The notes under the pieces: generated by a model
The model's database searches: none
Seen by the model: the letters and a program-made list of their open reading frames with translations, nothing else
Told to the model about the DNA's origin: nothing
Program-made: the position numbers and the translations under genes
Shown: piece after piece, positions 1 through 8,361 of the stretch
Layout of the letters: each line of letters starts with the position of its first letter
Position numbering within the stretch: the first letter of the stretch is position 1
DNA from: Nitratireductor sp. B36
Lineage (GTDB): Bacteria > Pseudomonadota > Alphaproteobacteria > Rhizobiales > Rhizobiaceae
Direction of reading: 5' to 3'
Assembly (NCBI RefSeq): GCF_020833685.1
Contig: NZ_JACKZY010000001.1
Location: 1,252,578-1,316,577 of the forward strand
Length of the DNA: 64,000 nt

Positions 1-582
1 CAGGCTACCGCCGATCACGGACGTGGCTTCCCATGCGGCCATATCAATGGCAATCATGGCGCCGGCCCCGACCAGTTCCAGCGCGTCGTCCACCAGCTTC
101 CTGCGTTCTGCCGGCGTGGCCTGGATCGCATCATTCCTCGCCTTCTCAGCATAGCTGCAACAGATTTCCTTGGACACCTGAAAGAGGCGGTCGAGATCTT
201 CGGTTTCGGTGATCCACCGCTCTGCCTCGGCAGTATGCGAGACGATGCCGCGGAGCGCCGCAAGAAGTCTGTCCGCGACCTGTTCATCCATCTGGGACTG
301 GACGAGGAGTGCGCGTTCGCGCTGTGCAAATCGCTCGAAGAACCCGCGGAAATCCTCGAGCCACCCTGGTGCGTCGGTATCCACCGTGTCACGCAAGGCG
401 ACCACCTCTTCCAGATCGCGCGCGTATTCCGGATCGGCCAACACCTCCGAAAAGGTTCGACAGCCGATCTCCAAAATTTCTGAAAGCTCCTGGTTCGAAA
501 TCGGCCGGTCGGGTGGCGGAAAGCTCAACCACATCCTGTTTGTGGCCATTACCCAAAACTTCTCATCGACCAGAACACCCAT
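1..582 (-). CDS. Unknown protein, C-terminus cut by the window edge
   Basis: The frame is open from an ATG at 582 to the window edge, giving the first 194 residues of an unfinished protein. The start is chosen because GGGAGGAAGAG lies directly upstream; a second in-frame ATG 11 codons later has no such site. The protein looks soluble, acidic and largely helical, with a Cys-Cys pair at residues 141-142. There is no signal peptide. I see one modest hydrophobic patch near residues 168-190. I do not recognise the family. Its neighbour, tRNA-His, lies upstream on the same strand and says nothing about function. Confidence 0.7.
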   Translation of the reverse strand, partial: MGVLVDEKFWVMATNRMWLSFPPPDRPISNQELSEILEIGCRTFSEVLADPEYARDLEEVVALRDTVDTDAPGWLEDFRGFFERFAQRERALLVQSQMDEQVADRLLAALRGIVSHTAEAERWITETEDLDRLFQVSKEICCSYAEKARNDAIQATPAERRKLVDDALELVGAGAMIAIDMAAWEATSVIGGSL

Positions 583-742
583 CTCTTCCTCCCTGCCTCG
601 GGCATGGTGGCAGTCTGGGAGAAGCAACAGAGATCGGCAAATGATAAAAAGGCGTAGGCTGCCACCAGGAAACCCGCAGCACCGGGCCTGAATTGCTGTA
701 ACGCGGCGAAGAAAGGATCGAGGCAGAAGAAATTGGGAGAAA

Positions 743-819
743 TGGTACGGTTGGGTGGATTCGAACCACCGACCTCAGGAGCCACAATCCTGCGCTCTAA
801 CCAACTGAGCTACAACCGC
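743..819 (-). tRNA. tRNA-His (anticodon GTG)
   Basis: The sequence folds into a full cloverleaf. The acceptor strands GCGGTTG and CAACCGT pair, the D-stem is GCTC/GAGC, the anticodon stem CAGGA/TCCTG closes loop TTGTGGC with anticodon GTG, and the T-arm is GGTGG-TTCGAAT-CCACC. CCA is encoded. The acceptor has G1:U72, discriminator A73 and no G-1 paired with C73. This is the variant His acceptor known from alphaproteobacteria, where HisRS has adapted to it. A promoter lies upstream at 845-873. Confidence 0.97.
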
Positions 820-844
820 ACGTGACCGGTGACCGGCGTCCGCG

Positions 845-873
845 TCAATACGGGCAAATGATCGCTTTTTCAA
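845..873 (-). promoter_or_regulatory. Candidate sigma70 promoter of tRNA-His
   Basis: On the minus strand a -35 hexamer TTGAAA (868-873) is followed after 17 bp by TATTGA (845-850), placing the start about 20 bases before the tRNA 5' end. The -35 is good and the -10 is weak. Confidence 0.4.
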
Positions 874-891
874 GCCAAAAGAACAAAAGAA

Positions 892-923
892 AAAAAGACC
901 GGGGGGAGGATCCCGGTCTTTTT
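892..923 (-). terminator. Rho-independent terminator after the phasin gene
   Basis: The perfect 12-bp arms AAAAAGACCGGG (892-903) and CCCGGTCTTTTT (912-923) form a GC-rich hairpin followed by a T-run on the minus strand. It lies about 90 bp past the phasin stop codon and just before the tRNA-His promoter. Confidence 0.85.
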
Positions 924-1013
924 CACAAGGGACCGAAGGGAGGAGGTTTCGGGCCCACTCGGCAGCGACGGGAGGAGGAAGGCGCTGCCGGACTTTCTTT
1001 TGCGCTAAACGCC

Positions 1014-1496
1014 TCAGGCGACGCGAAGTTCCTTGACCGTTTTCTCGAAGACATCCTTCATCGGCTTTGCAACCGTTTCGGCCGACTTCTGCGAGGTAGC
1101 CTGGAAGTCCTTCATCTGGTCCACAGCCACTTCCATGCGCTTGCGCATGAAGTTGCTCTGCATCTCGATCAACTCTGCGAAGGAACGGGCGCCAGCCAGA
1201 GCCTCAAGATGGGCCAGATTGGCTTCGGTGCCCTCGCGCAGCGCAGCAATCGACTTGGTGGTGAACTCGTTGCCAGCCGATTTGGCATTTTCAAAGGTCG
1301 CCTCGAGAGCCTTCTGGGTCTCCTCGGCATTCACCTTCATGCGAGCGTAGACTTCCTTCGTCTGCTCGGCGCTCTTTTCGGCGAAAGCGCGAAACTGCTC
1401 GCTCGCCTGCGTCGCGTCAAACGCTGGGAACTCAACGGTTCCGTTGTCTTTCTGCGTGGTCTTGGTCATATCCAAGGTCCTTTGGTTCTCGTTCAT
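1014..1496 (-). CDS. Phasin family protein (PHA granule-associated)
   Basis: This gene encodes 160 residues: a short polar N-terminus followed by a long amphipathic helical region with heptad-like repeats (FRAFAEKSAEQTKEVYARMK ... VEVAVDQMKDFQ-type). This is the typical form of the Phasin_2 family, whose members coat polyhydroxyalkanoate granules in the cytoplasm. The frame extends further upstream, but ATG 1496 is preferred because GGAGACC precedes it and the promoter at 1542-1570 lies just beyond; an earlier ATG would fall upstream of the -10. A strong terminator follows. Two TGC-N3-GCA elements at the promoter suggest PhaR control, linking expression to PHA content. Acetoacetyl-CoA synthetase elsewhere in the window fits a PHB-cycling organism. 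Closely related helical proteins without a granule role exist, so the function is inferred from the family. Confidence 0.88.
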   Translation of the reverse strand: MNENQRTLDMTKTTQKDNGTVEFPAFDATQASEQFRAFAEKSAEQTKEVYARMKVNAEETQKALEATFENAKSAGNEFTTKSIAALREGTEANLAHLEALAGARSFAELIEMQSNFMRKRMEVAVDQMKDFQATSQKSAETVAKPMKDVFEKTVKELRVA

Positions 1497-1541
1497 GGCG
1501 GTCTCCGTCTGGTTGACACCCGCCCGACAATTCATGGAGCG

Positions 1542-1588
1542 TATATAGCACCTCCTATTGTGCATTGCAACATTCATGTTGCGATGCA
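1542..1588 (-). promoter_or_regulatory. Phasin promoter with two TGC-N3-GCA operators (candidate PhaR sites)
   Basis: The minus strand carries TTGCAA (-35, 1565-1570), a 17-bp spacer and TATATA (-10, 1542-1547). Two 9-bp elements of the form TGC-N3-GCA sit at 1561-1569 and 1580-1588, 19 bp apart (about two helical turns). The first overlaps the -35. PhaR, the PHA-sensing repressor of alphaproteobacteria, is known to bind TGC-rich inverted motifs at phasin promoters. The PhaR assignment is inference; the motifs themselves are plain. Confidence 0.7.
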
Positions 1589-1678
1589 GCATTTTTGCCC
1601 GCAGGCGATTAACCAATCAGCGAGAATTCATAGCCATCGGCCATATGCATTTGTGGACCTCGCCGCCACATGCTTTTA

Positions 1679-1694
1679 TTAATAAGGTGTTAAC
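1679..1694 (+). promoter_or_regulatory. CtrA-type box upstream of the histidine kinase
   Basis: The sequence TTAA-TAAGGTG-TTAAC matches the alphaproteobacterial CtrA consensus TTAA-N7-TTAAC exactly. It lies 127 bp before the kinase start codon, in the only intergenic space that could hold its promoter. Confidence 0.5.
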
Positions 1695-1820
1695 GTCGTT
1701 GTCGGGATGCCGCGTTCTGCGGTTGAGGATGGCAGCCCGATGCTGTTTGAACCGTTGCGATTGCCGTGTCCTGCGAATCTCCGGCCGGCCCGCGTGAAGA
1801 AAATTGTTTGGCTCGTTTGA

Positions 1821-4800
1821 ATGGCGTCTGTCTCATATTCCTTTGTTGACATAGCGGTTCTGGATCAGGTGCGGGAGCGCTTTGCGGCTGGCGACGCCCT
1901 GCTCATCCTCACCACCGCACTCGACACGGTAATCTGGGCGAACGGCCCGGGTGCCGCGCTGATCGGCCATCGCAATATCGATGAAGCCATTGGCGCCGAG
2001 AGCGGCCTCTCCACGACAACCCGGCGCCAGATTTCCGCCGCGCCAGGGTTTCCGAGGATTTCCGGGGAACGCGGTGTCGCCACCCGGCTTGGGCATGGCG
2101 TCAGATCTCCGATCGTCAATCTGAGTGCGTCGACGATTGTGTTGCCCGGCGGCGAGGCGGCAATATTGCTCGCGTCCAAGGCCATTTCCACCCGCATGCG
2201 CGACGACAGCTTCCGTGCCACGGCCGCGGTCCAGGGCTTTGACGCGGCCGACCAGTTTGCCGCCCTTGTGGACGAGAACGGCTCCATTGCCGCAGCTTCC
2301 AACAATTTTGAGGCTCTCGGCATCGAGCACGAGACGCTCCGCGCGCTCGTTGACGAAGTGCGCGGTGAGAAAGACCGGTTGGTCAAGCGCATGGTGGAAG
2401 GTGGCGCGCGCCGCCGCCCCGCGGCCTTCGCAAGGCTGACTGACGACCCCGCCTGGCATCTGCTCGTGGTTGTCGACGAGCAGAACGCGGCCTTGCAGCA
2501 GGACGGGCCGCCGAGCCTGGAACCGGATCTTGCGGGTGGAGACACCGCGCCGTCATTGCCGGATCCAGCGCTTGTCGAGGCCCCGGAGGCTGAGGATCCC
2601 GAGCCCGTTTCTGACACAGAAGCGCCGACGGAGACACCTGTTGCAACCGAAGGCGAACCCTCTGGCGAGAGCAGTGGCGACAGGGAAGCCCCGCAGGAAA
2701 CCCCACCGGAAACCCCGCAGGTCATTGCGGAAGCAACACCTGACCGACCCGCTGCGCACGCGCTTGAAAACGCCCCATCGGCTCCGGCTGAACGGCCCAG
2801 AGGCACGGTCCGCTTTGCCTGGCGCACGGACGCTGAAGGCCGCTTCACCGCGTTGTCTGATGCTTTCGCCGAGGCGGTGGGACCGGCTGCAGCCGATGTT
2901 ATGGGCCGCCGGTTCCGCGAGGTGTCCAACGCGTTCGGGCTGGACCCCGAAGGCCGAATTTCAGCCCTGCTGGAGCGTCGTGATACGTGGTCCGGTCGCA
3001 CGGTCATGTGGCCTATAGAAGGAACAGACCTGAAGGTTCCCGTCGATCTGGCCGCCCTCCCCATTTATGGCCGTGGCCGCATTTTCGAAGGCTTTCACGG
3101 GTTCGGCCTGGCGCGCATGAACGACGCTGTGACAGACCCCGAGGGCATTGGTCTCGTGCTCGCACCCGGCGCGCCCCTACCCTCACACGAGGCAGCGGAG
3201 CCAACTGCGCTGGACGTAAGCCACGAATCCCAACCGCAGCATGACAGGGAACCGGCCGCAGAGCTGCCACAACCGCCAGCCGGTTCCGCCGACGCGGAGG
3301 TCGAAATTCCTGCCACGCCTCAGCCTTCTCAGAAGCTCGATGAAGCGCAACCCGAGCAGGTGAAGATAATCCGCCTTGCCGAACACCGCACCCCGCCGAT
3401 CACCGAAGGCGGCCTCTCTCCAACGGAGACAACAGCGTTTCGTGAAATCGGCGCACGTCTGCGCCGGGAAAATCTCGCAGAGGAAGAATCCGGGCAGAGA
3501 GACACACCCGCAGGCGAAACTCCTTCGCAGGCGGGCGAACCGCCATCGGAAAACACCCCAGTCGAACTGGTGTCTGCCTCCGACAGTGCGCGCGTAGACG
3601 AAACCTCACCGGATCAGCAAGAGCCTGAAGCAGCCGCGACAGATGATGTGGCCCAGCACTCCACCGAAGGTGATAAACCTGCGCCTGCTCCGACTGCGTC
3701 ACCGGCAATCGTTCCCTCGGCGTTTTACACCATGCCAGCAGGCAGCGACGAGAGCAGTCCCGGTTTGCTTGCCGGGCTACCACTGCCGATCCTCATTCAT
3801 GCGGGAGACAGGCTCCATTACGCCAACAAGGCGTTTTTCGATCTGACCGGCTATCCGGATTTGAAAGCGCTTGAGGAAAGCGGCGGCCTCGACGTGCTTT
3901 TTCCGGAAAGCTACGGGGCTTCCGACACCGCAACCGACGCCCAGGCGTTGACAATTCGGACCGCCCAAGGGGACGAGCACGATGTGCATGCGCATCTCCA
4001 ATCCGTTCCCTGGCGCGATGGAAAAGCCCTTCTTCTCGCGTTACAGCCCATCGAAAGCGAGATAGAGGCTGCTGCCACAACGGCAGAGGCCGGTGCAGCT
4101 GACACTCAGGCGGAAGCGGTAAACGATGCCGAACTCGAGGCGCAAACCGCCGAACTACAGATGCATCTGGCCGAGATGCGGGCGATTGTCGACACCGCGA
4201 CAGACGGTGTGGTTGTCATCGACAACGACGGCAATGTCCGCTCGACCAACCGCCCGGCGGAAGCTCTTTTCGGTTTCGACGCCCAGGACGTGACCGGCAA
4301 ACCATTTACCGCATTGTTTGCCATTGAAAGTCAGGGAGCGGTGCGCGCGCACCTGGAAAGCCTTTCCGACAATGGTGTCGCCAGCGTTCTCAACGATGGC
4401 CTGGAGGTAATCGGACGCGAGGCTCAAGGGCGTTTTATACCACTCTTCATGACGATCGGGCGCCTGCCTCACAGCAGCGGGTTCTGCGCCGTTCTCCGCG
4501 ACGTCACACAGTGGAAGCGCGCGGCCGAGGAATTGACGCAGGCGCGCGCCGAAGCCGAACGCGCCTCCTCGCAGAAAACCGAATTTCTAGCGCGCGTCAG
4601 CCATGAGGTTCGCACACCGCTGAACGCGATCATCGGCTTTTCCGAGTTGATGCTCGATGAGAAGTTCGGCCCCATCGGAAATGACCGCTATCGCGACTAC
4701 CTGCAGGACATCAACCGTTCGGGCAATCATGTGCTCGACCTGGTCAACGACCTGCTCGACATTTCCAAGATCGAAGCCGGCGAGCAGGAGATGCACTATG

Positions 4801-5273
4801 AGGCGGTGTCCCTGAACGATGTCCTGGGTGAAACCGTCGCCATGATGCAGCCGCAGGCCAACCGCGAACGCGTCATCATTCGTTCTAGCTTCGCTTCCAA
4901 TCTGCCGGATGTGGTCGCCGACCCGCGCAGCGTCCGACAGATTGCGCTCAATCTTCTGTCCAATGCGGTGCGCTATACGCCCGCCGGCGGACAAGTGATC
5001 ATCTCGACAGCCTATAGTTCGGACGGCTCGGTCATCATGCGCGTGCGCGACACGGGTATCGGCATGAGTCCCGCAGAGGTTGAAGAAGCGTTGAAACCTT
5101 TCAAGCAAATCAACAGCTTGAAGCGTAAGCGCGGGGATGGAACGGGCCTTGGCCTGCCGCTGACCCGCGCGATGGTGGAAGCCAATCGCGCGGCCTTTTC
5201 CATCAATTCGGTGCCGGGCGAAGGAACGCTGGTAGAGGTTTCATTCCCCCCGACGCGCGTCCTTGCCGACTGA
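1821..5273 (+). CDS. Multi-PAS sensor histidine kinase of the PdhS/PleC-like family
   Basis: This is an 1150-residue kinase with no obvious membrane segments. PAS-like folds appear near residues 25-130 (degenerate), 328-430, 650-745 and 785-900. Two long linkers rich in Glu, Pro, Ala and Thr (about 225-320 and 440-640) separate them. The transmitter follows: phospho-acceptor H928 in SHEVRTPLNAIIGFSE, N-box NLLSNAVRYTP near 1043, G1 DTGIGM near 1076 and G2 GTGLGLPLTR near 1106. The FGPIGNDRYRDYLQDI stretch after the H-box and the GLPLTRAMVEANRA ending are typical of kinases that act on DivK/PleD (PdhS, PleC, CbrA). A role in cell-cycle or polarity control upstream of CtrA is therefore inferred. 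The start at 1821 has only a weak ribosome site; the N-terminus (FVDIAVLDQVRERF) supports it. An exact CtrA box lies upstream. It is apparently monocistronic. Confidence 0.85.
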   Translation: MASVSYSFVDIAVLDQVRERFAAGDALLILTTALDTVIWANGPGAALIGHRNIDEAIGAESGLSTTTRRQISAAPGFPRISGERGVATRLGHGVRSPIVNLSASTIVLPGGEAAILLASKAISTRMRDDSFRATAAVQGFDAADQFAALVDENGSIAAASNNFEALGIEHETLRALVDEVRGEKDRLVKRMVEGGARRRPAAFARLTDDPAWHLLVVVDEQNAALQQDGPPSLEPDLAGGDTAPSLPDPALVEAPEAEDPEPVSDTEAPTETPVATEGEPSGESSGDREAPQETPPETPQVIAEATPDRPAAHALENAPSAPAERPRGTVRFAWRTDAEGRFTALSDAFAEAVGPAAADVMGRRFREVSNAFGLDPEGRISALLERRDTWSGRTVMWPIEGTDLKVPVDLAALPIYGRGRIFEGFHGFGLARMNDAVTDPEGIGLVLAPGAPLPSHEAAEPTALDVSHESQPQHDREPAAELPQPPAGSADAEVEIPATPQPSQKLDEAQPEQVKIIRLAEHRTPPITEGGLSPTETTAFREIGARLRRENLAEEESGQRDTPAGETPSQAGEPPSENTPVELVSASDSARVDETSPDQQEPEAAATDDVAQHSTEGDKPAPAPTASPAIVPSAFYTMPAGSDESSPGLLAGLPLPILIHAGDRLHYANKAFFDLTGYPDLKALEESGGLDVLFPESYGASDTATDAQALTIRTAQGDEHDVHAHLQSVPWRDGKALLLALQPIESEIEAAATTAEAGAADTQAEAVNDAELEAQTAELQMHLAEMRAIVDTATDGVVVIDNDGNVRSTNRPAEALFGFDAQDVTGKPFTALFAIESQGAVRAHLESLSDNGVASVLNDGLEVIGREAQGRFIPLFMTIGRLPHSSGFCAVLRDVTQWKRAAEELTQARAEAERASSQKTEFLARVSHEVRTPLNAIIGFSELMLDEKFGPIGNDRYRDYLQDINRSGNHVLDLVNDLLDISKIEAGEQEMHYEAVSLNDVLGETVAMMQPQANRERVIIRSSFASNLPDVVADPRSVRQIALNLLSNAVRYTPAGGQVIISTAYSSDGSVIMRVRDTGIGMSPAEVEEALKPFKQINSLKRKRGDGTGLGLPLTRAMVEANRAAFSINSVPGEGTLVEVSFPPTRVLAD

Positions 5274-5312
5274 GCTGCCGGTCAAGCCGACATTAGAAAA
5301 GATGACATTTGC

Positions 5313-5333
5313 AGTTTAGAATATTTCTAAACT
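5313..5333. promoter_or_regulatory. Irr box (ICE-type iron control element)
   Basis: The perfect palindrome AGTTTAGAA-TAT-TTCTAAACT contains the published rhizobial Irr/ICE consensus TTTAGAA-N3-TTCTAAA without mismatch. It lies 120 bp before the start of the Fe(III) binding-protein gene. Iron- and haem-responsive control of the uptake genes by Irr follows by inference. Confidence 0.85.
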
Positions 5334-5452
5334 AATGATATTGTTTGTATTTTTCTTGACGCACGGTGTTTTTTCCGCGAGATGTCCCCGCATTGCGGAG
5401 CAAGAGCTGCGCATTCCCTGGGACCTTTAATCCCACAGGTTTGGAGACACCA

Positions 5453-6511
5453 ATGCTGACAAACAAATTGATCGCTGCCCGCGCCGGTCTCGCCGCGCTC
5501 GTCGCAGCGGGAACGCTTGCCACCACCCTGTATGCGGCCCAGGCCGAGGGAACGGTGAACATCTATTCCTATCGCCAGCCCTTCCTCATCCAGCCGCTGC
5601 TCGACGCTTTCACCGAAAAGACCGGGATTGCGACCGAAGTCCTGTTCCTCGACAAGGGTCTTGAGGACCGCATCGCGGCGGAAGGCTCGAACTCCCCAGC
5701 GGACGTCATCCTGACCGTCGACATCGGTCGTTTGATGAACGCCAAGGAGAAGGGCATCACGCAGCCCGTCGAGGACGAGACCGTCAATTCTGAAATTCCG
5801 TCCGAGTTCCGCGATCCGGAAGGCCACTGGTTCGGCGTCACCACGCGCGGCCGTGTTGTCTATGCCTCCAAGGAGCGCGTCGAGCAGGACACGATCACCT
5901 ATGAAGAGCTCGCCGATCCCAAGTGGAAGGGCAAGATCTGCATGCGCAGCGGCCAGCACAATTACAACATCGCCCTGTTCGCCTCCATGATCGCCCATCA
6001 CGGCGAGGAGAAGGCCGAAGAGTGGATGAAGGGCCTCAAGGCTAATCTCGCTCGCAAGCCGAGCGGCAACGACCGCGCGCAGGCACAGGCCATCTATGCC
6101 GGTGAGTGCGATCTGGGCATCGGCAACACCTATTATGTCGGCCTCATGATCAACAATGAGAAAGAGCCGGAGCAGAAGGACTGGGCCGCTTCGATGAAGG
6201 TCCTGTTCCCCAATTCCGAGGATCGCGGCACCCATGTCAACATTTCGGGCATGGCAATGGCCAAGCACGCGCCGAACCGTGACAACGCGCTCGAGCTGAT
6301 GCGCTTCCTGGGCAGCGCCGAGGCCCAGTCGATCTATGCCGAGACCAATTACGAATATCCGGTTCTTCCCGGCGCCACGGTTTCGGAAACCGTGCAGTCC
6401 TTCGGCAAGATCAAGCCGGACAGCCTGCCGCTTGCCGAGATCGCAAAGAACCGCAAGGCGGCCTCCGAAATGGTTGACCGTGTCGGTCTCGATGACGGCC
6501 CGGCGAGCTGA
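5453..6511 (+). CDS. Fe(III) ABC transporter periplasmic binding protein (FbpA/FutA-type)
   Basis: This is a 352-residue secreted binding protein. A signal peptide covers about residues 1-32 (LAALVAAGTLATTLYAAQAEG). The mature part begins VNIYSYRQPFLIQPLLDAF and carries GNTYYVGLM with the paired tyrosines Y227-Y228, which bind ferric iron in FbpA-family proteins. It should capture Fe(III) in the periplasm and hand it to the permease downstream. ATG 5453 is chosen over an upstream in-frame start because TTGGAG precedes it and it opens directly into the signal peptide. An Irr box lies upstream and a terminator hairpin follows at 6528-6560, so the binding protein is probably made in excess over the permease. 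Confidence 0.93.
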   Translation: MLTNKLIAARAGLAALVAAGTLATTLYAAQAEGTVNIYSYRQPFLIQPLLDAFTEKTGIATEVLFLDKGLEDRIAAEGSNSPADVILTVDIGRLMNAKEKGITQPVEDETVNSEIPSEFRDPEGHWFGVTTRGRVVYASKERVEQDTITYEELADPKWKGKICMRSGQHNYNIALFASMIAHHGEEKAEEWMKGLKANLARKPSGNDRAQAQAIYAGECDLGIGNTYYVGLMINNEKEPEQKDWAASMKVLFPNSEDRGTHVNISGMAMAKHAPNRDNALELMRFLGSAEAQSIYAETNYEYPVLPGATVSETVQSFGKIKPDSLPLAEIAKNRKAASEMVDRVGLDDGPAS

Positions 6512-6527
6512 TCCATCTTTAACATGT

Positions 6528-6560
6528 AAAAGCCGGGTCCTTCGCGGGGCCCGGCTTTTT
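6528..6560 (+). terminator. Hairpin terminator/attenuator between binding protein and permease genes
   Basis: The arms AAAAGCCGGG (6528-6537) and CCCGGCTTTT (6550-6559) form a hairpin with a T-run, within 20 bases of the binding-protein stop. The permease begins 42 bases later with no separate clear promoter, so partial read-through is likely. Confidence 0.8.
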
Positions 6561-6601
6561 GCATTTGCGGGGACACCCGCAATCATATCGCACCTGTGGT
6601 C

Positions 6602-8299
6602 ATGACCCTCCAGCCAGCGCCGACAGCACCTCTTCGTGAACACCGTTTTCCCCGCGTTCGGGGAGAGCGCCACGGTGCCGCGCGGCTTGGCAGTCTCATA
6701 ATCGCGTTGACGGTCCTTCTTCCCGTCGCCACCATACTTTTCGTTGCTCTCTCCGGCACGGGCGAAGCCTGGCCGCATCTGTTGCGCTACGTGCTGCCGC
6801 AGTCGCTCGGCACCACACTTGTGCTGCTCGGCCTCGTAGCCATGGGTACGGCATTCATCGGTGTCGGATCCGCCTGGCTGGTGGTCGGCTACGAGTTTCC
6901 GCTGCGCCGGTTCCTCTCATGGGCTCTGGTGCTGCCGCTCGCCGTGCCCACCTATCTGGCCGCTTATGCCTTTGGCGAATTCTTCCACTATGTCGGCCCC
7001 TTGCAGACCGCGTTCCGTGCCGTCTTCGGTTTCGAAAGCGCGCGCGACTACTGGTTTCCCGACATCCGCTCCACCTGGGGGGCAGCCCTCGTGGTGACGT
7101 CCGTCACCTTCCCCTATGTCTATCTCACGGCCCGCGTCGTCTTTCTCATGCAGGGGCGCAATATCGCCGATGTGGCGCGCACGCTGGGCGCGCGGCCGGC
7201 GCGTGTCTTCTTCCGCATTCTTCTGCCCGTCGCCCGCCCGGCCATCGTCGCAGGCTTGGCGCTGGTGATGATGGAGACCCTCAACGACATCGGCGCGGTG
7301 GAATATCTCGGCGTTCGCACGCTAACGCTGTCGGTCTATTCCACCTGGCTCAATCGCGGGAGCCTCGAAGGGGCGGCACAGATCGCTTCCGTGATGCTCG
7401 TCATCGTGTTCCTGCTTCTGACAGCCGAGCAATGGGCGCGCCGCAAACAGCGCTTTCACAGCGCCCGCGGCACCCAGATGCATGTGCGCCCGCCTCGTCT
7501 GCCGCTCAGAGGCTTCAAAGGCATTCTCGCAACCGGCGCCCTCATCCTGCCCATTCTGTCAGGCTTCGGCGTTCCGCTTTTCGTCTTCGGTCGCTACGTC
7601 TCGAAGCGGCTCTACCAGTTTGCAGATCCGCAGGTTCTGCAGGCATTCCTGACCAGCGTTACGGTGGCCAGCATCACCGCGATCGCGACCGTCGTCATCG
7701 CGCTGCTGCTTCTCAATGCCATGCGTCTCTCGCGCTCACCCTACACCATGGCGCTCGTGCGGCTTGCCTCCATCGGATATGCCCTGCCCGGCACGATCCT
7801 CGGCCTCGGCCTGCTTCTCTCCCTCGCCGCCATCGACAACACAGTCGACACCGCTGCGCGCACCCATGGTGGTTTTTCGACCGGGCTTCTCCTGACAGGT
7901 ACGGCAGCCTCCATCGTCATTGCCTGCACGATCCGCTTTCTCGCACTTGCTGAAAGCGCGGTCCGCTCGGGTCTGGAAAAACTGCCTCCCAATCTGGATC
8001 AGGCCGCCCGTAGCCTCGGCAAGACGGCAAACCAGAGCGCCCTGACCATTCTCCTGCCGCTTCTGAAGCCCGCCATCCTGACGGCGGCCATCCTCGTCTT
8101 CGTGGACACGGTGAAGGAACTTTCAGCGACCATTCTCCTGCGCCCATTCGGCTTCCGCACGCTCGCCACGCATGTTTATGAAAACGCGTCCCGTGGCGTG
8201 GTGGAGGATGGCGCCGTGGCCGCGCTCCTCATCATCGCCACGGCCATCGTGCCGGTGATCCTTCTGTCGCGCCCACTCATGCGCGACCACAACACCTGA
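6602..8299 (+). CDS. Fe(III) ABC transporter permease, fused two-domain FbpB type
   Basis: The 565-residue inner-membrane protein is built from two homologous permease halves of about six helices each. Each half has an EAA-type coupling loop: ARTLGARPARVFFRILLP near residue 195 and ARSLGKTANQSALTILLP near 465. This is the layout of FbpB/SfuB iron permeases, which move Fe(III) delivered by the upstream binding protein into the cytoplasm. ATG 6602 is preferred; a GTG two codons earlier is equally in frame and neither has a convincing ribosome site. No ATPase gene follows: the next gene is on the opposite strand. The FbpC partner must lie elsewhere or be shared. Confidence 0.9.
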   Translation: MTLQPAPTAPLREHRFPRVRGERHGAARLGSLIIALTVLLPVATILFVALSGTGEAWPHLLRYVLPQSLGTTLVLLGLVAMGTAFIGVGSAWLVVGYEFPLRRFLSWALVLPLAVPTYLAAYAFGEFFHYVGPLQTAFRAVFGFESARDYWFPDIRSTWGAALVVTSVTFPYVYLTARVVFLMQGRNIADVARTLGARPARVFFRILLPVARPAIVAGLALVMMETLNDIGAVEYLGVRTLTLSVYSTWLNRGSLEGAAQIASVMLVIVFLLLTAEQWARRKQRFHSARGTQMHVRPPRLPLRGFKGILATGALILPILSGFGVPLFVFGRYVSKRLYQFADPQVLQAFLTSVTVASITAIATVVIALLLLNAMRLSRSPYTMALVRLASIGYALPGTILGLGLLLSLAAIDNTVDTAARTHGGFSTGLLLTGTAASIVIACTIRFLALAESAVRSGLEKLPPNLDQAARSLGKTANQSALTILLPLLKPAILTAAILVFVDTVKELSATILLRPFGFRTLATHVYENASRGVVEDGAVAALLIIATAIVPVILLSRPLMRDHNT

Positions 8300-8361
8300 C
8301 ACCCAATCGAGACACTGGTTCGCCCCGTTGATGCACCGCATCGGCGCACAAGAATCCGGGC

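Noticed and set aside
961-990. GGCAGCG/CGCTGCC hairpin after the phasin gene as a second terminator
   Set aside because: No T-run in the correct direction; the hairpin at 892-923 explains termination.
5327-6778. 483-codon minus-strand frame over the Fe(III) binding-protein gene
   Set aside because: Crosses the Irr box, the signal peptide region and a terminator; no supported start.
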